Assembly (NCBI GenBank): GCA_902784065.1
Contig: CACZTJ010000004.1
Location: 1 to 64,000, forward strand
Direction: 5' to 3'
From: an uncultured Prevotellaceae bacterium
GTDB taxonomy: Bacteria > Bacteroidota > Bacteroidia > Bacteroidales > Bacteroidaceae
Length of the DNA stretch: 64,000 nucleotides
Below, piece by piece: positions 34,493 through 43,513 of the stretch (positions within the stretch are counted from its first letter, which is position 1; each line of letters starts with the position of its first letter). Below the pieces are notes generated by a model. It was not told where the DNA came from. It did not search any database and saw only the letters and a list, made by a program, of their open reading frames with translations. Position numbers and translations under genes: made by a program.

Positions 34493-35395
34493 TTATTTCT
34501 TTTTCGTAGAGATGTGGAAGGTCTTGGTGGCTTTCGTAGAAGTGCTCTTCTGAGAGGACTTCTTGGTAGTGGTGGTAGAAGCAGAAGTGCCCTTGTAATA
34601 TTTCAGCGCCTCAGGCATCCAGCCCTGAATCTGCTTGATACGGGTGGCATCAGAGGGGTGATCGCTCAGGAACTCCGATCTCTGGTTGTTGGAAGCTGCT
34701 GCCATACGCTGCCAGAAGCCCACAGCCACCTGGGGATCATAGCCTGCCATGGCGGCAAAGATCAGTCCCATGTGATCAGCCTCACTCTCATGACTGCGTG
34801 AATAACTGAGATTCTTGAAATTGAAACCCTGGGCAGCAATCGCCTGGATAATAGAAGAGGTGCTGGATCCGACACCTATACCACCCAGAACAGCGGCACC
34901 AATCTGCATACCATACTGCTGCTTGATCTGCGTGCTCATCTGCTCGGCAGAGTGACGAGCCACAGCGTGGGCTATCTCATGGCCCAGGACAATAGCAAGT
35001 GAGGGCTCGTCCTGAGTAAGGGGCAGAATGCCTTCATAGACACAGATCAGTCCACCAGGCATACACCAGGCATTGGCCTCCTTGTTCTGTATCAGATTAA
35101 AGGTCCACTTAAAGTTCTGTACGTCGCTGCCCATACCATTGGCATTCAGGTAGTTGGTAACAGCAGTAGCCAGGTTCTGCCCCACTCGTTTCACCATGGC
35201 TGTATTGGCAGCATTGGTAGAGAGCTTGGCAGTCTTCATAAACTCATTATACTGCTGGGTGGAGAGGCTCAGCACATCGCCATCGCTCACCATCAGACTC
35301 TGCTGGCGACCTGTGATAGGCACCGTTTTGGTAGTGCCGCAGCTAACTAAAAGGGCTGCTGCAACCGACAAAAGAATGGTCTTAATACTTCTCAT
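34493..35395 (-). CDS. M48-family metalloprotease lipoprotein
   Basis: A 300-residue periplasmic zinc protease of the BepA/LoiP (Ste24-like) group. Signal peptide with lipobox LLVSCG puts Cys near residue 19. The zinc site is LGHEIAHAVARH near residue 133 with the third ligand in HESEADHMG near residue 195. Relatives degrade misassembled outer-membrane proteins. The ATG at 35395 gives the lipoprotein signal; an upstream in-frame start at 35479 adds residues with no family match. The tail is Ser/Thr/Lys-rich (about residues 270-300). Confidence 0.85.
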   Translation of the reverse strand: MRSIKTILLSVAAALLVSCGTTKTVPITGRQQSLMVSDGDVLSLSTQQYNEFMKTAKLSTNAANTAMVKRVGQNLATAVTNYLNANGMGSDVQNFKWTFNLIQNKEANAWCMPGGLICVYEGILPLTQDEPSLAIVLGHEIAHAVARHSAEQMSTQIKQQYGMQIGAAVLGGIGVGSSTSSIIQAIAAQGFNFKNLSYSRSHESEADHMGLIFAAMAGYDPQVAVGFWQRMAAASNNQRSEFLSDHPSDATRIKQIQGWMPEALKYYKGTSASTTTTKKSSQKSTSTKATKTFHISTKKK

Positions 35396-35463
35396 ATTCG
35401 TTTTGATTATTAGTTTCTGAGTGCAAAATAAGCAAAAAAAACTGGAATCTGCAAATTTTAGAC

Positions 35464-35497
35464 ACAAAAATAGAGGCACCCCTCACGGAGTGCCTCC
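35464..35497 (-). terminator. Terminator of the gene at 35539
   Basis: On the minus strand a GAGGCAC/GTGCCTC stem (35496-35490 with 35479-35473) is followed by TATTTTTG. It lies about 40 bases past the stop of the leftward small secreted protein gene and upstream of the M48 gene. Confidence 0.7.
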
Positions 35498-35538
35498 TGC
35501 TTTCAACTAATAATAATTACACGTTTTTCCTCTTTTTC

Positions 35539-35901
35539 TTACTTGTTAAGACCACGATTGTTGATCGTTGTGTTCAGCAGCGTCAGATAAGTACGGAACT
35601 GCTTCTCGTTCAACACGTAGCGCATCCACTTCACGTCGTTGTCGATAGCACGGGCTACGAGAGCCTTACGATCGTTGTTGGCGTACTGAGCGGCAAACAT
35701 CAGCTCAGAAGCGAATGTGTGGTGAATGTCAGCAACGGCCTCTTTCTGGTCGTTTGCCAAGTCAAGTGCTGCAGAGAGCTTATTCATATTGATGTTCAGC
35801 TCGTATGCCTCTACATTATCGACATTGGCTACTTTGTCACCTTCTGCAAATGCGGTTGTCATACTCAGCATTGCTACTAATGTCAAAAACATCTTTTTCA
35901 T
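35539..35901 (-). CDS. Small exported helical protein, unknown function
   Basis: A 120-residue protein with a signal peptide (MKKMFLTLVAMLSMTTAFA). The mature part is all-helical, with segments such as LSAALDLANDQKEAVADIHH and YVLNEKQFRTYLTLLNTT reminiscent of Spy/CpxP-type periplasmic helical proteins, though without the LTxxQ signature. Transcribed alone with a leader of about 110 bases from a -7 element at 36024-36017 and a terminator at 35497-35464. Function not recognised. Confidence 0.6.
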   Translation of the reverse strand: MKKMFLTLVAMLSMTTAFAEGDKVANVDNVEAYELNINMNKLSAALDLANDQKEAVADIHHTFASELMFAAQYANNDRKALVARAIDNDVKWMRYVLNEKQFRTYLTLLNTTINNRGLNK

Positions 35902-36016
35902 CTTTTTACCCTTTCTTTTCTTTACTCAGAGCGGTGTGTCAATTCGCTCCTACATTTATTAATGTGTTATCCTGTTGCGTAGCTCTTTTGGCTTGCGCTT
36001 TTGTCTTTTGACGGTG

Positions 36017-36174
36017 CAAAGGTACGGCGATTTTTGAAACCTCACAACAATTTTAAAGAATTGTGTGCGATAACAGCCTTTTTGTTGACGCAGGTCAAAT
36101 AATCGTAGAAATAGAGAAAAAATAAGATTTTCGCCTTTAAATGGCATGTTTATGGATTAAAATTCGTAATTTTG
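36017..36174. promoter_or_regulatory. Divergent promoters between the small helical protein gene and slyD
   Basis: The 305-base gap 35902-36206 holds a leftward -7 element TACCTTTG (36024-36017) and a rightward one TAATTTTG (36167-36174) 33 bases before the slyD start. Neither has a good TTTG at the expected upstream position. Nothing else distinctive was seen in the gap. Confidence 0.5.
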
Positions 36175-36206
36175 CAGCGCAATATAAATAGTATATATAA
36201 TAAGGT

Positions 36207-36809
36207 ATGGACAAACCACAAAACAAGTTTTTATCAGTAGTATATCAGCTGTATAGTGTAGCCGAGAACGGCGAGAAACATCTGGAAGAGCAGACTGGCG
36301 ACGAGCGTCCGTTTGAGTTTATCACAGGATTCGGTATCTCACTCGATCGTTTCGAGCAGGAAGTGAGCGGTCTGGAGAAGGGCGCACACTTCGATTTCAC
36401 CCTGCAGCCAGGAGAAGCTTTTGGCGAATATGTGCCAGAAGGTAAGCATAAGCTGGATCGTGAGGTATTCATGATCAATGGCCACTTCGACCACGAGAAT
36501 ATCTTCGAAGGAGCCACCATCACCCTGATGGACAATGAGGACCATCAGTTTATGGCAAAGGTGGTGAAGATCGAGGAAGACGGCGTCACCGTAGATACCA
36601 ACCACCCCTTGGCTGGTAAGCTGCTGAACTTCACAGGACGCGTGATAGAGAACCGTGATGCCACTGAGGAAGAGGTACAGCACCTGATCAAGCATCTGAC
36701 AGGTGGTTGCGGACATCACTGTGGTGGATGTAATCACGAGGGATGCGAAGATCATGAGGGATGTGATCATCATCACGAAGAAGGTTGTGGCTGCGGACAC
36801 TGTCACTAA
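36207..36809 (+). CDS. slyD: SlyD-type FKBP peptidyl-prolyl isomerase
   Basis: A 200-residue FKBP-family prolyl isomerase and chaperone. The N-terminal FKBP half (about residues 5-70 and 125-155) flanks an insert-in-flap chaperone domain, including the conserved FDHENIFEGATITLMD segment and NHPLAGKLLNF. The C-terminal ~35 residues are extremely rich in His, Cys and Gly (GCGHHCGGCNHEGCEDHEGC), the metal-binding tail that in E. coli SlyD holds nickel for hydrogenase maturation. Cytosolic. It is followed 34 bases later by aroC in the same direction. Confidence 0.92.
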   Translation: MDKPQNKFLSVVYQLYSVAENGEKHLEEQTGDERPFEFITGFGISLDRFEQEVSGLEKGAHFDFTLQPGEAFGEYVPEGKHKLDREVFMINGHFDHENIFEGATITLMDNEDHQFMAKVVKIEEDGVTVDTNHPLAGKLLNFTGRVIENRDATEEEVQHLIKHLTGGCGHHCGGCNHEGCEDHEGCDHHHEEGCGCGHCH

Positions 36810-36843
36810 TCAGATTACGAACAACACATAAGCCCCACTCTAC

Positions 36844-37923
36844 ATGACACGTAACACATTCGGAAACCTATTCACACTGACCACCTTCGGAGAAAGCCAC
36901 GGCGAGGCCGTTGGTGGGGTGATCGACGGGATGCCGGCAGGAATCGACATCGACATCGATTTCATTCAGCAGGAGCTGAACCGCAGGCGCCCAGGACAGA
37001 GCAGTATCACCACCTCAAGGCAGGAAGCCGACAAGGTGGAGCTGCTGAGTGGTGTGTTCGAGGGAAAATCGACGGGATGCCCCATCGGTTTTATCGTCAG
37101 GAACACAAACCAGCATTCACAGGACTATGAGAACCTGAGATGCCTGTTCCGCCCTTCGCATGCCGATTTCACCTACGAACAGAAGTATGGTGTGAGAGAT
37201 CATCGTGGTGGCGGACGCTCCTCTGCCCGTATCACCATCAGCCGTTGTGTGGGTGGCGCCTTGGCCAAACTCGTATTGCGCCAGTGGGGCATCAGCGTGC
37301 AGGCCTACACCTCACAGGTAGGACAGATAGTCTTAGAACGCGACTATCATCTGTATGACCTTGAACAGACGGAGTGCAACGCTGTGCGCTGCCCAGATGC
37401 CGAGAAGGCAAAAGAGATGGAGGCGCTGATCACCCAGATGAAGAAAGAGGGTGATACGATTGGAGGTGTGATCACCTGTGTCATCAAGGGTTGTCCTGCA
37501 GGACTGGGAGAACCTGAGTTCGGCAAGCTCCATGCAGCCTTAGGCAGTGCGATGCTGAGTATCAATGCCGTGAAGGGATTCGAATACGGTGAGGGCTTCG
37601 ATGGTGTAGCAGTACGTGGATCGGAACAGAACGACGTGTTCCAGAACATCGACGGCAAGATTACCACCAAGACGAATCATAGCGGGGGCATCCAGGGGGG
37701 TATCTCCAACGGACAGGATATCTACTTCCGTGTGGCCTTTAAACCAGTGGCTACCATCCTGACAGACCAGGAAACTGTGGATAAAGAGGGGAATCCGACT
37801 ACATTTAAGGCTAAGGGGCGACACGATCCGTGTGTATTGCCAAGGGCCGTTCCTATCGTAGAAGCGATGGCCGCCATGACAATTTTAGACTATTGCCTGT
37901 TAAAAAACAGCGCAAACTGGTAA
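36844..37923 (+). CDS. aroC: Chorismate synthase
   Basis: A 359-residue enzyme that converts 5-enolpyruvylshikimate-3-phosphate to chorismate with reduced FMN, the last shared step of aromatic amino acid synthesis. The family signatures are clear: [17 protein letters not shown] at the N terminus, [14 protein letters not shown] near residue 118 with the active-site His, and [17 protein letters not shown] near residue 327. Full length. It is probably co-transcribed with slyD; a hairpin at 38061-38095 may terminate it or a separate small RNA. Confidence 0.95.
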   Translation: MTRNTFGNLFTLTTFGESHGEAVGGVIDGMPAGIDIDIDFIQQELNRRRPGQSSITTSRQEADKVELLSGVFEGKSTGCPIGFIVRNTNQHSQDYENLRCLFRPSHADFTYEQKYGVRDHRGGGRSSARITISRCVGGALAKLVLRQWGISVQAYTSQVGQIVLERDYHLYDLEQTECNAVRCPDAEKAKEMEALITQMKKEGDTIGGVITCVIKGCPAGLGEPEFGKLHAALGSAMLSINAVKGFEYGEGFDGVAVRGSEQNDVFQNIDGKITTKTNHSGGIQGGISNGQDIYFRVAFKPVATILTDQETVDKEGNPTTFKAKGRHDPCVLPRAVPIVEAMAAMTILDYCLLKNSANW

Positions 37924-37960
37924 CATTTGCAAATAAATCGAGAAATATTCTTGGATTTAT

Positions 37961-37991
37961 TTTGCAGAATCCAAAATTAGTCGTATATTTG
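37961..37991 (+). promoter_or_regulatory. Promoter downstream of aroC
   Basis: TTTG at 37961-37964, a 19-base spacer and TATATTTG at 37984-37991 match the Bacteroidetes consensus. No coding frame follows on the plus strand before a terminator about 70 bases later. Confidence 0.6.
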
Positions 37992-37995
37992 CACT

Positions 37996-38095
37996 TGCAT
38001 TTAAGGGTTTGTGAAAATCCTGATATGCTTTAGTTAAGTCTAGTTTAGTTTTTGTGTTGGTTGGGGGCTGCTGATTGGTAGCCCCCAAATTTTTG
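37996..38095 (+). ncRNA. Candidate small RNA of about 100 nt
   Basis: Between the promoter at 37961-37991 and a strong terminator (TTGGGGGCT at 38061-38069 with AGCCCCCAA at 38080-38088, then ATTTTTG) lies about 100 bases with no frame longer than a few codons. The terminator points rightward, away from the convergent pyrD gene. It could alternatively be the aroC 3' end. No known RNA family was recognised. Confidence 0.45.
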
Positions 38096-38113
38096 TGCCA
38101 AAAAAAGATGTGA

Positions 38114-39022
38114 TCAGTCGATCACACCTATGATTTCTTCTACGGATTGACACCCGTGGGCATCCAGCCAGGCATCGATGCCATCACGCACCTTTATGCT
38201 TATCGCAGGATCGAGGAAGTTGGCTGTGCCTATCTCAATGGCAGTAGCTCCAGCCATCAGGAACTCAATGGCGTCCTTAGCGCTAGAAATGCCGCCTAAG
38301 CCGATAACAGGGATGCCTACGGCCTTGGCTACCTGCCATACCATTCGCAAGGCTACAGGCTTAACAGCAGGCCCGCTCAGGCCACCAGTACGGATGCTGA
38401 GCAAAGGCTTACGCTTCTCGATATCAATAGCCATACCCATCAGTGTATTAATAAGCGATACTGCATCAGCGCCCTCAGCTTCTACAGCACGGGCAATCTC
38501 AGCGATATCCGTCACATTGGGCGAGAGTTTCACGATCAGGGTCTTTTGATAACGCTGACGAACCGCTTTCACCACACTGGCAGCACCTGCACAGGTGACA
38601 CCAAAGGCCATGCCGCCATCCTTGACGTTAGGACAAGAGATATTCAACTCGATAGCCGGAATATGCTCCAGAGCATCCACACGAGCGGCACATTCGGCAT
38701 AATCCTCTGGCGAAGAGCCACTCACATTCACAATCATATTCGTATCAATGTCCTTAATCTGCGGATAAATATGAGAACAGAAGTAATCCACACCCTTGTT
38801 CTGCAGCCCAACGCAGTTCAGCATGCCCTGAGCCGTCTCTGCCATACGAGGGTAGTCGTTGCCCTCACGAGGCGCGAGGGTAGTACCTTTCACGATGATA
38901 CCACCAATGCCGTCGAGAGGCATGAAATCAGCAAACTCCAGGCCATAGCCAAAGGTGCCAGAGGCCGTCATCACGGGGTTTTTCAGCTGCAGATCCCCTA
39001 TCTTTACGTTTAGCTTTGCCAT
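38114..39022 (-). CDS. pyrD: Dihydroorotate dehydrogenase B, catalytic subunit
   Basis: A 302-residue class 1B enzyme that oxidises dihydroorotate to orotate in pyrimidine synthesis, with FMN in a TIM barrel. The catalytic Cys is in [13 protein letters not shown] near residue 131, the substrate loop is [11 protein letters not shown] near residue 70, and FMN phosphate is bound by GLGGISS and [11 protein letters not shown]. It forms a heterotetramer with PyrK, whose gene overlaps it by 13 bases upstream, passing electrons to NAD. Full length. Confidence 0.95.
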   Translation of the reverse strand: MAKLNVKIGDLQLKNPVMTASGTFGYGLEFADFMPLDGIGGIIVKGTTLAPREGNDYPRMAETAQGMLNCVGLQNKGVDYFCSHIYPQIKDIDTNMIVNVSGSSPEDYAECAARVDALEHIPAIELNISCPNVKDGGMAFGVTCAGAASVVKAVRQRYQKTLIVKLSPNVTDIAEIARAVEAEGADAVSLINTLMGMAIDIEKRKPLLSIRTGGLSGPAVKPVALRMVWQVAKAVGIPVIGLGGISSAKDAIEFLMAGATAIEIGTANFLDPAISIKVRDGIDAWLDAHGCQSVEEIIGVID

Positions 39023-39783
39023 AACAGTCGGTTGATATTAAATACGGGTCCTTCCTTACATACACACAGATTGCCCTCAGTGGTCTTCTCCACGCAACAG
39101 AGACAGGCCCCTACGCCACAGGCCATCAGATTCTCGAGCGATACCTCACATTCGATCCCTTTCTCACGCGCCAGACGAGCCACAGCTTTCATCATCGGCG
39201 TAGGACCACAGGTGGAGATACGGGTAAACTGCTCCTGCTCAAGGATAGAATGGTTGGTTACAAAGCCCTTCTCGCCTGCAGAACCGTCTTCCGTGGTTAC
39301 AAACACACGTCCGTACTTCTTAAATTCGTCGAGCATCAGCAAATCTTCCTGCGTGCGAGCACCTAACAGGAAGGTGGGTTCAAAGCCCTGCTCACGCATC
39401 TGGGCACCCATATAAAACAGGGGAGCCACACCAACGCCACCACCTACAAGCAGCACTTTCTGCCCAGGGGCAGCTGGCGTAAAGCCATTGCCAAGAGGCA
39501 AAACACAGTTCAACACTGCACCTGGCTGAAGTTTAGCGAGCGTACGAGTGCCTTCTCCAACGGTTGCTACCAGCAACCAAAGCTGATTCTGGGCACGATC
39601 CACATAATTAATGGATATAGGACGACGCAGGAAGGTGGAAGGAGAACCATCCACACGTACCTCCACAAACTGGCCTGGTAACATATCAGGGAGAGGTTTA
39701 GCATCTGTCAGGCGAATCAGCACATAACGTGCATGAATACGCTCAACAGATGCTACCGTCAGGTCTAAAACATACTTCTTCAT
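39010..39783 (-). CDS. pyrK: Dihydroorotate dehydrogenase B, electron transfer subunit
   Basis: A 257-residue FAD and 2Fe-2S protein that carries electrons from PyrD to NAD. The FAD site is [12 protein letters not shown] near residue 52, the NAD-binding loop is [11 protein letters not shown] near residue 107, and the iron-sulfur ligands are the Cys cluster CGVGACLCC plus CVCK near residues 222-245. A -7 element TATCTTTG at 39816-39809 lies 25 bases before the start, so pyrK-pyrD form a two-gene operon. Confidence 0.95.
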   Translation of the reverse strand: MKKYVLDLTVASVERIHARYVLIRLTDAKPLPDMLPGQFVEVRVDGSPSTFLRRPISINYVDRAQNQLWLLVATVGEGTRTLAKLQPGAVLNCVLPLGNGFTPAAPGQKVLLVGGGVGVAPLFYMGAQMREQGFEPTFLLGARTQEDLLMLDEFKKYGRVFVTTEDGSAGEKGFVTNHSILEQEQFTRISTCGPTPMMKAVARLAREKGIECEVSLENLMACGVGACLCCVEKTTEGNLCVCKEGPVFNINRLLWQS

Positions 39784-39840
39784 AAGTTATCTTCGCAAAA
39801 TGATGGTGCAAAGATACGACTTTTTATTGAAACAACAAAA

Positions 39841-40317
39841 CTATTTTTTAACGGGAACGAATGTATCCCAGGTCTGATCATCGTAAAAAACACGTATCTC
39901 AATGACCTTTCTTTGTGGTTTGTCAATAATTTTAATCTCTTCACGTATAGGCTCAGGTCGTGAATTTTTCACCAAAGCAGGATTTTGAGCCATCTGACCC
40001 GTATTTGAAGCGGTAGGAGATGGATTCTGATCAAAATCGAGCATCAGTGATTGATCAAAAATTCCATTTTCGGGAGGCATCTGGTCAGGAGATGATTTTT
40101 CTGCAGAATTCTGATACATCTCACCTGAACCGAACATCAACCAGTCCGTATTGATGTTAGGAATTTTCTTTTTCAAAGCCTCGACCACGTTCAGAGTGGG
40201 TCGTGTTCTACCATTAAAAATACTACTGAGAGTAGCAGGTGCCAAACCGATGTAGTCGGCGAACACCTGTTGAGTCATGTGTTGAGACTCCATTACTTGT
40301 CTAATTCGATCCTTCAT
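39841..40317 (-). CDS. XRE-family helix-turn-helix regulator
   Basis: A 158-residue regulator. Residues 1-65 form a Cro/CI-type HTH (MTQQVFADYIGLAPATLSSI with the recognition helix at PATLSSIFNGRTRPT). The middle is a low-complexity Ser/Pro/Asn linker and the C-terminal 25 residues (KVIEIRVFYDDQTWDTFVPV) look like a short strand pair. The ATG at 40317 places the HTH at the very N terminus; an upstream in-frame start at 40383 is unlikely. It is followed upstream by a 737-base AT-rich region with dyads that may be its operators. Target unknown. Confidence 0.8.
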   Translation of the reverse strand: MKDRIRQVMESQHMTQQVFADYIGLAPATLSSIFNGRTRPTLNVVEALKKKIPNINTDWLMFGSGEMYQNSAEKSSPDQMPPENGIFDQSLMLDFDQNPSPTASNTGQMAQNPALVKNSRPEPIREEIKIIDKPQRKVIEIRVFYDDQTWDTFVPVKK

Positions 40318-40383
40318 GCTACTAATGATGCTAAAATAGGGCCAAAATGGCCATTTTTCGTTCTGTTTACAAAGGTAAATCAA

Positions 40384-41029
40384 ATTTTTGAAATAAACAA
40401 GAAATGTAGATAAAATTTAGATTTTTAAACTTTTGATTTGTGTTTTTATATTTGTAAATCTATAAAGCGAAAAGCTGAAAATCATCGTTTGAAATTACAA
40501 ACTCAAATTTACATAAACAAACCATTACAAAGGTTTTGTTCAATCCAAATTGATAATAAACTGGCTTTTAATGAGATAATTACGCGTTACTATTTATGAA
40601 ATTCTGCATATTCAAAAAGCTGGTTCGTAAAAGGGGTAAAATTTTAAACACTTTTATAATAAATACGTGTAACAATCTGATTTTTAGTTGTTTATGTGTG
40701 ATGAATATTAATGCATATTGTTGAAATTTAAATTAATAATTTGAATGTTCAGAAATATAAATCAATATTGAATGCTAAATATTTTAGTTTTAATCTTTGA
40801 ATTTGTGTTTCAAAATACAAATTTTTACGTCTTATTTTTTTAGTTTCAAAATCCAAATACAAGAAATCAAATCTTAAAGAATGCAAAATCCGAATTTTAG
40901 GGTAGTCAGCAGCCCAAAATTAGCCATTTCTCGCATATTCTGGACAACGGGAGGAAGATTTTAAAATATGCGAGTTTTGAAGGGGTAAAAATCGCCTAAA
41001 ACCCCTGCCCTATTAGGCATTTCAAGCCC
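40384..41029. other. Long AT-rich intergenic region with dyads and a pseudoknot-like element
   Basis: No coding frame of note in about 740 bases between the XRE gene and holA. Features seen: a 24-base dyad at 40800-40823 with 10 of 12 pairs matching (AATTTGT...ACAAATT), a CTCGCATATT/AATATGCGAG inverted repeat at 40930-40939 and 40965-40974, and interleaved complementary segments at 40981-40986/41001-41006 (AGGGGT/ACCCCT) and 40994-40999/41013-41018 (GCCTAA/TTAGGC), the order required for an H-type pseudoknot. Confidence 0.45.
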
Positions 41030-41052
41030 AAAAAAGCGCTCCTGAAAAGCGC
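41030..41052 (-). terminator. Terminator of holA
   Basis: On the minus strand AGCGC-type arms (41052-41048 with 41040-41036) enclose a 7-base loop and are followed by six T (41035-41030). It lies about 70 bases beyond the holA stop. Confidence 0.65.
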
Positions 41053-41120
41053 CATTTTTGGAAATTCTAGAGCTGGAAAATGAAACTTTTAAAAAAGTGC
41101 AGCGAAAATCGAGCTAAAAA

Positions 41121-42146
41121 TTAGTGCAAAATGTAAAAGATTATCTCCTTCATCAGCTCACCTGGAGGCGTATTTGGATTATCCAGTCCCTTACTTTTTG
41201 CATCGATCTCACGAAGCTTCGAAATGATCTGCATCACCTTCATGCCGGAGTAGTTCCTCATACCCGTCATGTACCTCTTCGCATCCCATGGTTTTACCTC
41301 CAACCACTCCGCTACCCTCTCCTGGCTTTGATTGTTTGGTGCATAGTACGCAATCATTAAATTTTGGAAATAATTAAAAAGCAAAGGTAAAAATGAATAA
41401 ATACTGCCAGCTTTTGGATTATCATCGAAATATTTAATGATTTGATTGGCTTTATACACGTTTCTATTCACAATAGCATCGCGTAATTCATAGCCATTAA
41501 ACTCCTTACTGACGCCAATTTGGTCTTCTACAACCTGTGGGGTCACCTTTTTATTGCCCTCAGGCAGCGCCAGAATCACCTTTTCCAACTCTCCAGTGAG
41601 ACGACTGAGGTCAGAACCGATATTATCGGCAATCATTTGCGTTGATTTGGGGTCAATGCTCACTTCTCGACGCTTCAGATAGCCCTCAATAAAGGCAGGA
41701 AGGTCACGATCACGCAGTTTTTTGCTCTCAAAAAGCATCCCTGCACTCTGAATCGCCTTCACATATTCGCGTTTTCTACCATCTACATTACCGTTTTTGT
41801 GGCACATCACAAGGATGGTAGAGGGCATCGGCGCCTTAAAATACTTCTCCAGCGCCTCTGTCTGCTTCACATTCTGGGCCTCTTTCACAATCAGTACCTG
41901 ATATTCTGACATCATGGGATAACGACGTGCTGCATCAGCTATCTGGGCTGCTGTCACATCAGAGCCATAGAGCACTGTCTGGTTGAAATCGCGCTCCTCA
42001 GGCTGCAGCACATGCTCTGCAATATAGTCGGCAATACAGTCGATATAGTACGGCTCCTCACCCATCAGATAATAGACAGGAACGAACTGACGAGCCTTTA
42101 AATCGGCCATAATACTATCAAAACTGACACTTTTTGCTTCTGCCAT
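41121..42146 (-). CDS. holA: DNA polymerase III subunit delta
   Basis: A 341-residue clamp-loader subunit that opens the beta sliding clamp. The AAA-like N-terminal domain begins FVPVYYLMGEEPYYIDCIADYI and lacks a working Walker A, as expected for delta. The middle has the conserved DLSRLTGELEKV segment and the C-terminal helical domain includes NPKAGSIYSFLPLLFNYFQNLM. The ATG at 42146 is preferred over a longer in-frame reading to 42227, which would run across the divergent promoter region. Confidence 0.88.
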   Translation of the reverse strand: MAEAKSVSFDSIMADLKARQFVPVYYLMGEEPYYIDCIADYIAEHVLQPEERDFNQTVLYGSDVTAAQIADAARRYPMMSEYQVLIVKEAQNVKQTEALEKYFKAPMPSTILVMCHKNGNVDGRKREYVKAIQSAGMLFESKKLRDRDLPAFIEGYLKRREVSIDPKSTQMIADNIGSDLSRLTGELEKVILALPEGNKKVTPQVVEDQIGVSKEFNGYELRDAIVNRNVYKANQIIKYFDDNPKAGSIYSFLPLLFNYFQNLMIAYYAPNNQSQERVAEWLEVKPWDAKRYMTGMRNYSGMKVMQIISKLREIDAKSKGLDNPNTPPGELMKEIIFYILH

Positions 42147-42169
42147 GATGATTTTTCGAATATTATTTG

Positions 42170-42191
42170 TACTTTTGCGGGTACAAAGATA
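42170..42191. promoter_or_regulatory. Overlapping divergent promoters
   Basis: A rightward TACTTTTG (42170-42177) and a leftward TATCTTTG (42191-42184) lie within 22 bases, facing away from each other's genes so that the two transcripts overlap at their 5' ends or exclude each other. They serve the HsdR_N-like gene at 42197 and holA. Confidence 0.55.
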
Positions 42192-42196
42192 ATAAA

Positions 42197-42646
42197 ATGT
42201 ATCGATTAAACCTACCTCCATACCCAATAAAAATCACTGAGAAGGGTGAAAAACAGCATATTTTCGACTTTTTGCGTCGAAAATACGTTGCCTTGACACC
42301 TGAGGAATGGGTGCGCCAGCACTTTGTCCATTTCCTGGTGGATCATAAGGGCTACCCCAAGGGTCTGCTGGCTAACGAGGTGGAGCTGAAGATTGGTGAG
42401 AAGCGACTGCGCTGTGACACCTTATTATATAATAAAGAGGCTGTGCCTCGCATGATTATCGAGTACAAAGCCCCTACTATACAACTTCAGCAGAAGACTT
42501 TCGACCAGATTTCGGCCTACAATCTCCTGCTGAAAGTGGATTATCTGATAGTCAGCAACGGACTCCAGCATTTCTGTTGTAAGATGGACTACGCTGAGCA
42601 GCGCTACATCTTTCTGGAGGATATTCCTAACTACGAAATTCTTTGA
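42197..42646 (+). CDS. HsdR_N-domain (restriction-type PD-(D/E)XK) protein
   Basis: A 149-residue single-domain protein matching the N-terminal nuclease domain of type I restriction subunits (type I restriction enzyme R protein N terminus). Visible motif: the acidic VELKIG and RCDTLLYNK segments followed by PRMIIEYKAPTI, giving D...ExK. It is stand-alone, with no methyltransferase or helicase nearby; such proteins are common single genes in Bacteroidales and their substrate is not established. The ATG at 42197 lies 19 bases past the -7 element. It meets the convergent zinc-ribbon gene with no gap. Confidence 0.75.
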   Translation: MYRLNLPPYPIKITEKGEKQHIFDFLRRKYVALTPEEWVRQHFVHFLVDHKGYPKGLLANEVELKIGEKRLRCDTLLYNKEAVPRMIIEYKAPTIQLQQKTFDQISAYNLLLKVDYLIVSNGLQHFCCKMDYAEQRYIFLEDIPNYEIL

Positions 42647-43501
42647 TTAATCTTCCATGTCGCTGGCATCAGTCGTCTTCTTCGATGAAGCCGACTTGCG
42701 GATAGCGCGCTTACGTGAAGACTTCTTCTCCTCGCCAGTAGTCTTGTCGATCTTTACGCCAGCCAGTTCCGGATCAATCATGATACGACCACAGTACTCG
42801 CAGACGATGATCTTCTTGTGCATCTTGATGTCGAGCTGACGCTGGGGCGGAATCTTGTTGAAGCAACCACCACAGGCATCGCGCTGTACATAAACCACAC
42901 CCAGACCATTGCGTGCATTCTTACGGATACGCTTGAATGAGGTGAGCAGACGTGTCTCGATCTTCGACTCAAGATCCTTCACCTTCTCCTTCAGCTTCTC
43001 TTCCTCAGCACGTGTCTCAGTCATAATCTCCTCAAGCTCAGAGCGTTTCATATCCAGGTCGCCCTGACGCTCCGTGATCACCTCCTCGTTAGCCTGCAAC
43101 TCGTTCTGCTTCTCCAGGATACGAGCGTTGGCCTCACGGATCTTCTTGTTGCAGAGCTCAATCTCCAATGTCTGGAACTCGATCTCCTTGCTCAGGGTAT
43201 CGTACTCACGATTGTTCTTCACCTCGTCGAGCTGACTCTTATAACGAGCCACACTGGTCTCAGCGTCAACAATCTCACCCTTCTTCTGGGTGATGGCACG
43301 CTGGAACTCAGAAATCTCATTCTTGATCTTATCAACACGAGTGGTCAGACCAGCGATCTCGTCTTCCAGGTCCTGAACCTCAAGAGGCAGCTCACCTCTC
43401 AGTGCACGCTTCTCATCGATAGCAGAGAGCGCTGACTGAAGCTGATAAAGGGTTTTCAGCTTCTCTTCCACAGTCAAATCTGTAGGATCTTTCTTTGCCA
43501 T
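42647..43501 (-). CDS. Coiled-coil protein with C4-type zinc ribbon
   Basis: A 284-residue protein. Residues about 10-200 form a long antiparallel coiled coil (heptads rich in Glu, Lys and Leu), followed by a C4 zinc ribbon with CGGCFNKI and CEYCGRIM near residues 210 and 235. The last 30 residues are a basic, Ser-rich tail. Proteins of this family (zf-RING_7) are widespread and a nucleic-acid or ribosome-related role is suspected for them. It is 12 bases downstream of the Nif3-like gene on the same strand, a conserved pairing in Bacteroidetes as far as I recall. Confidence 0.8.
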   Translation of the reverse strand: MAKKDPTDLTVEEKLKTLYQLQSALSAIDEKRALRGELPLEVQDLEDEIAGLTTRVDKIKNEISEFQRAITQKKGEIVDAETSVARYKSQLDEVKNNREYDTLSKEIEFQTLEIELCNKKIREANARILEKQNELQANEEVITERQGDLDMKRSELEEIMTETRAEEEKLKEKVKDLESKIETRLLTSFKRIRKNARNGLGVVYVQRDACGGCFNKIPPQRQLDIKMHKKIIVCEYCGRIMIDPELAGVKIDKTTGEEKKSSRKRAIRKSASSKKTTDASDMED

Positions 43502-43513
43502 AATTTTTTACGT

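Noticed and set aside
42197..42646. Type I restriction system
   Set aside because: Only the HsdR N-terminal domain is present, with no helicase, specificity or methylase gene nearby.
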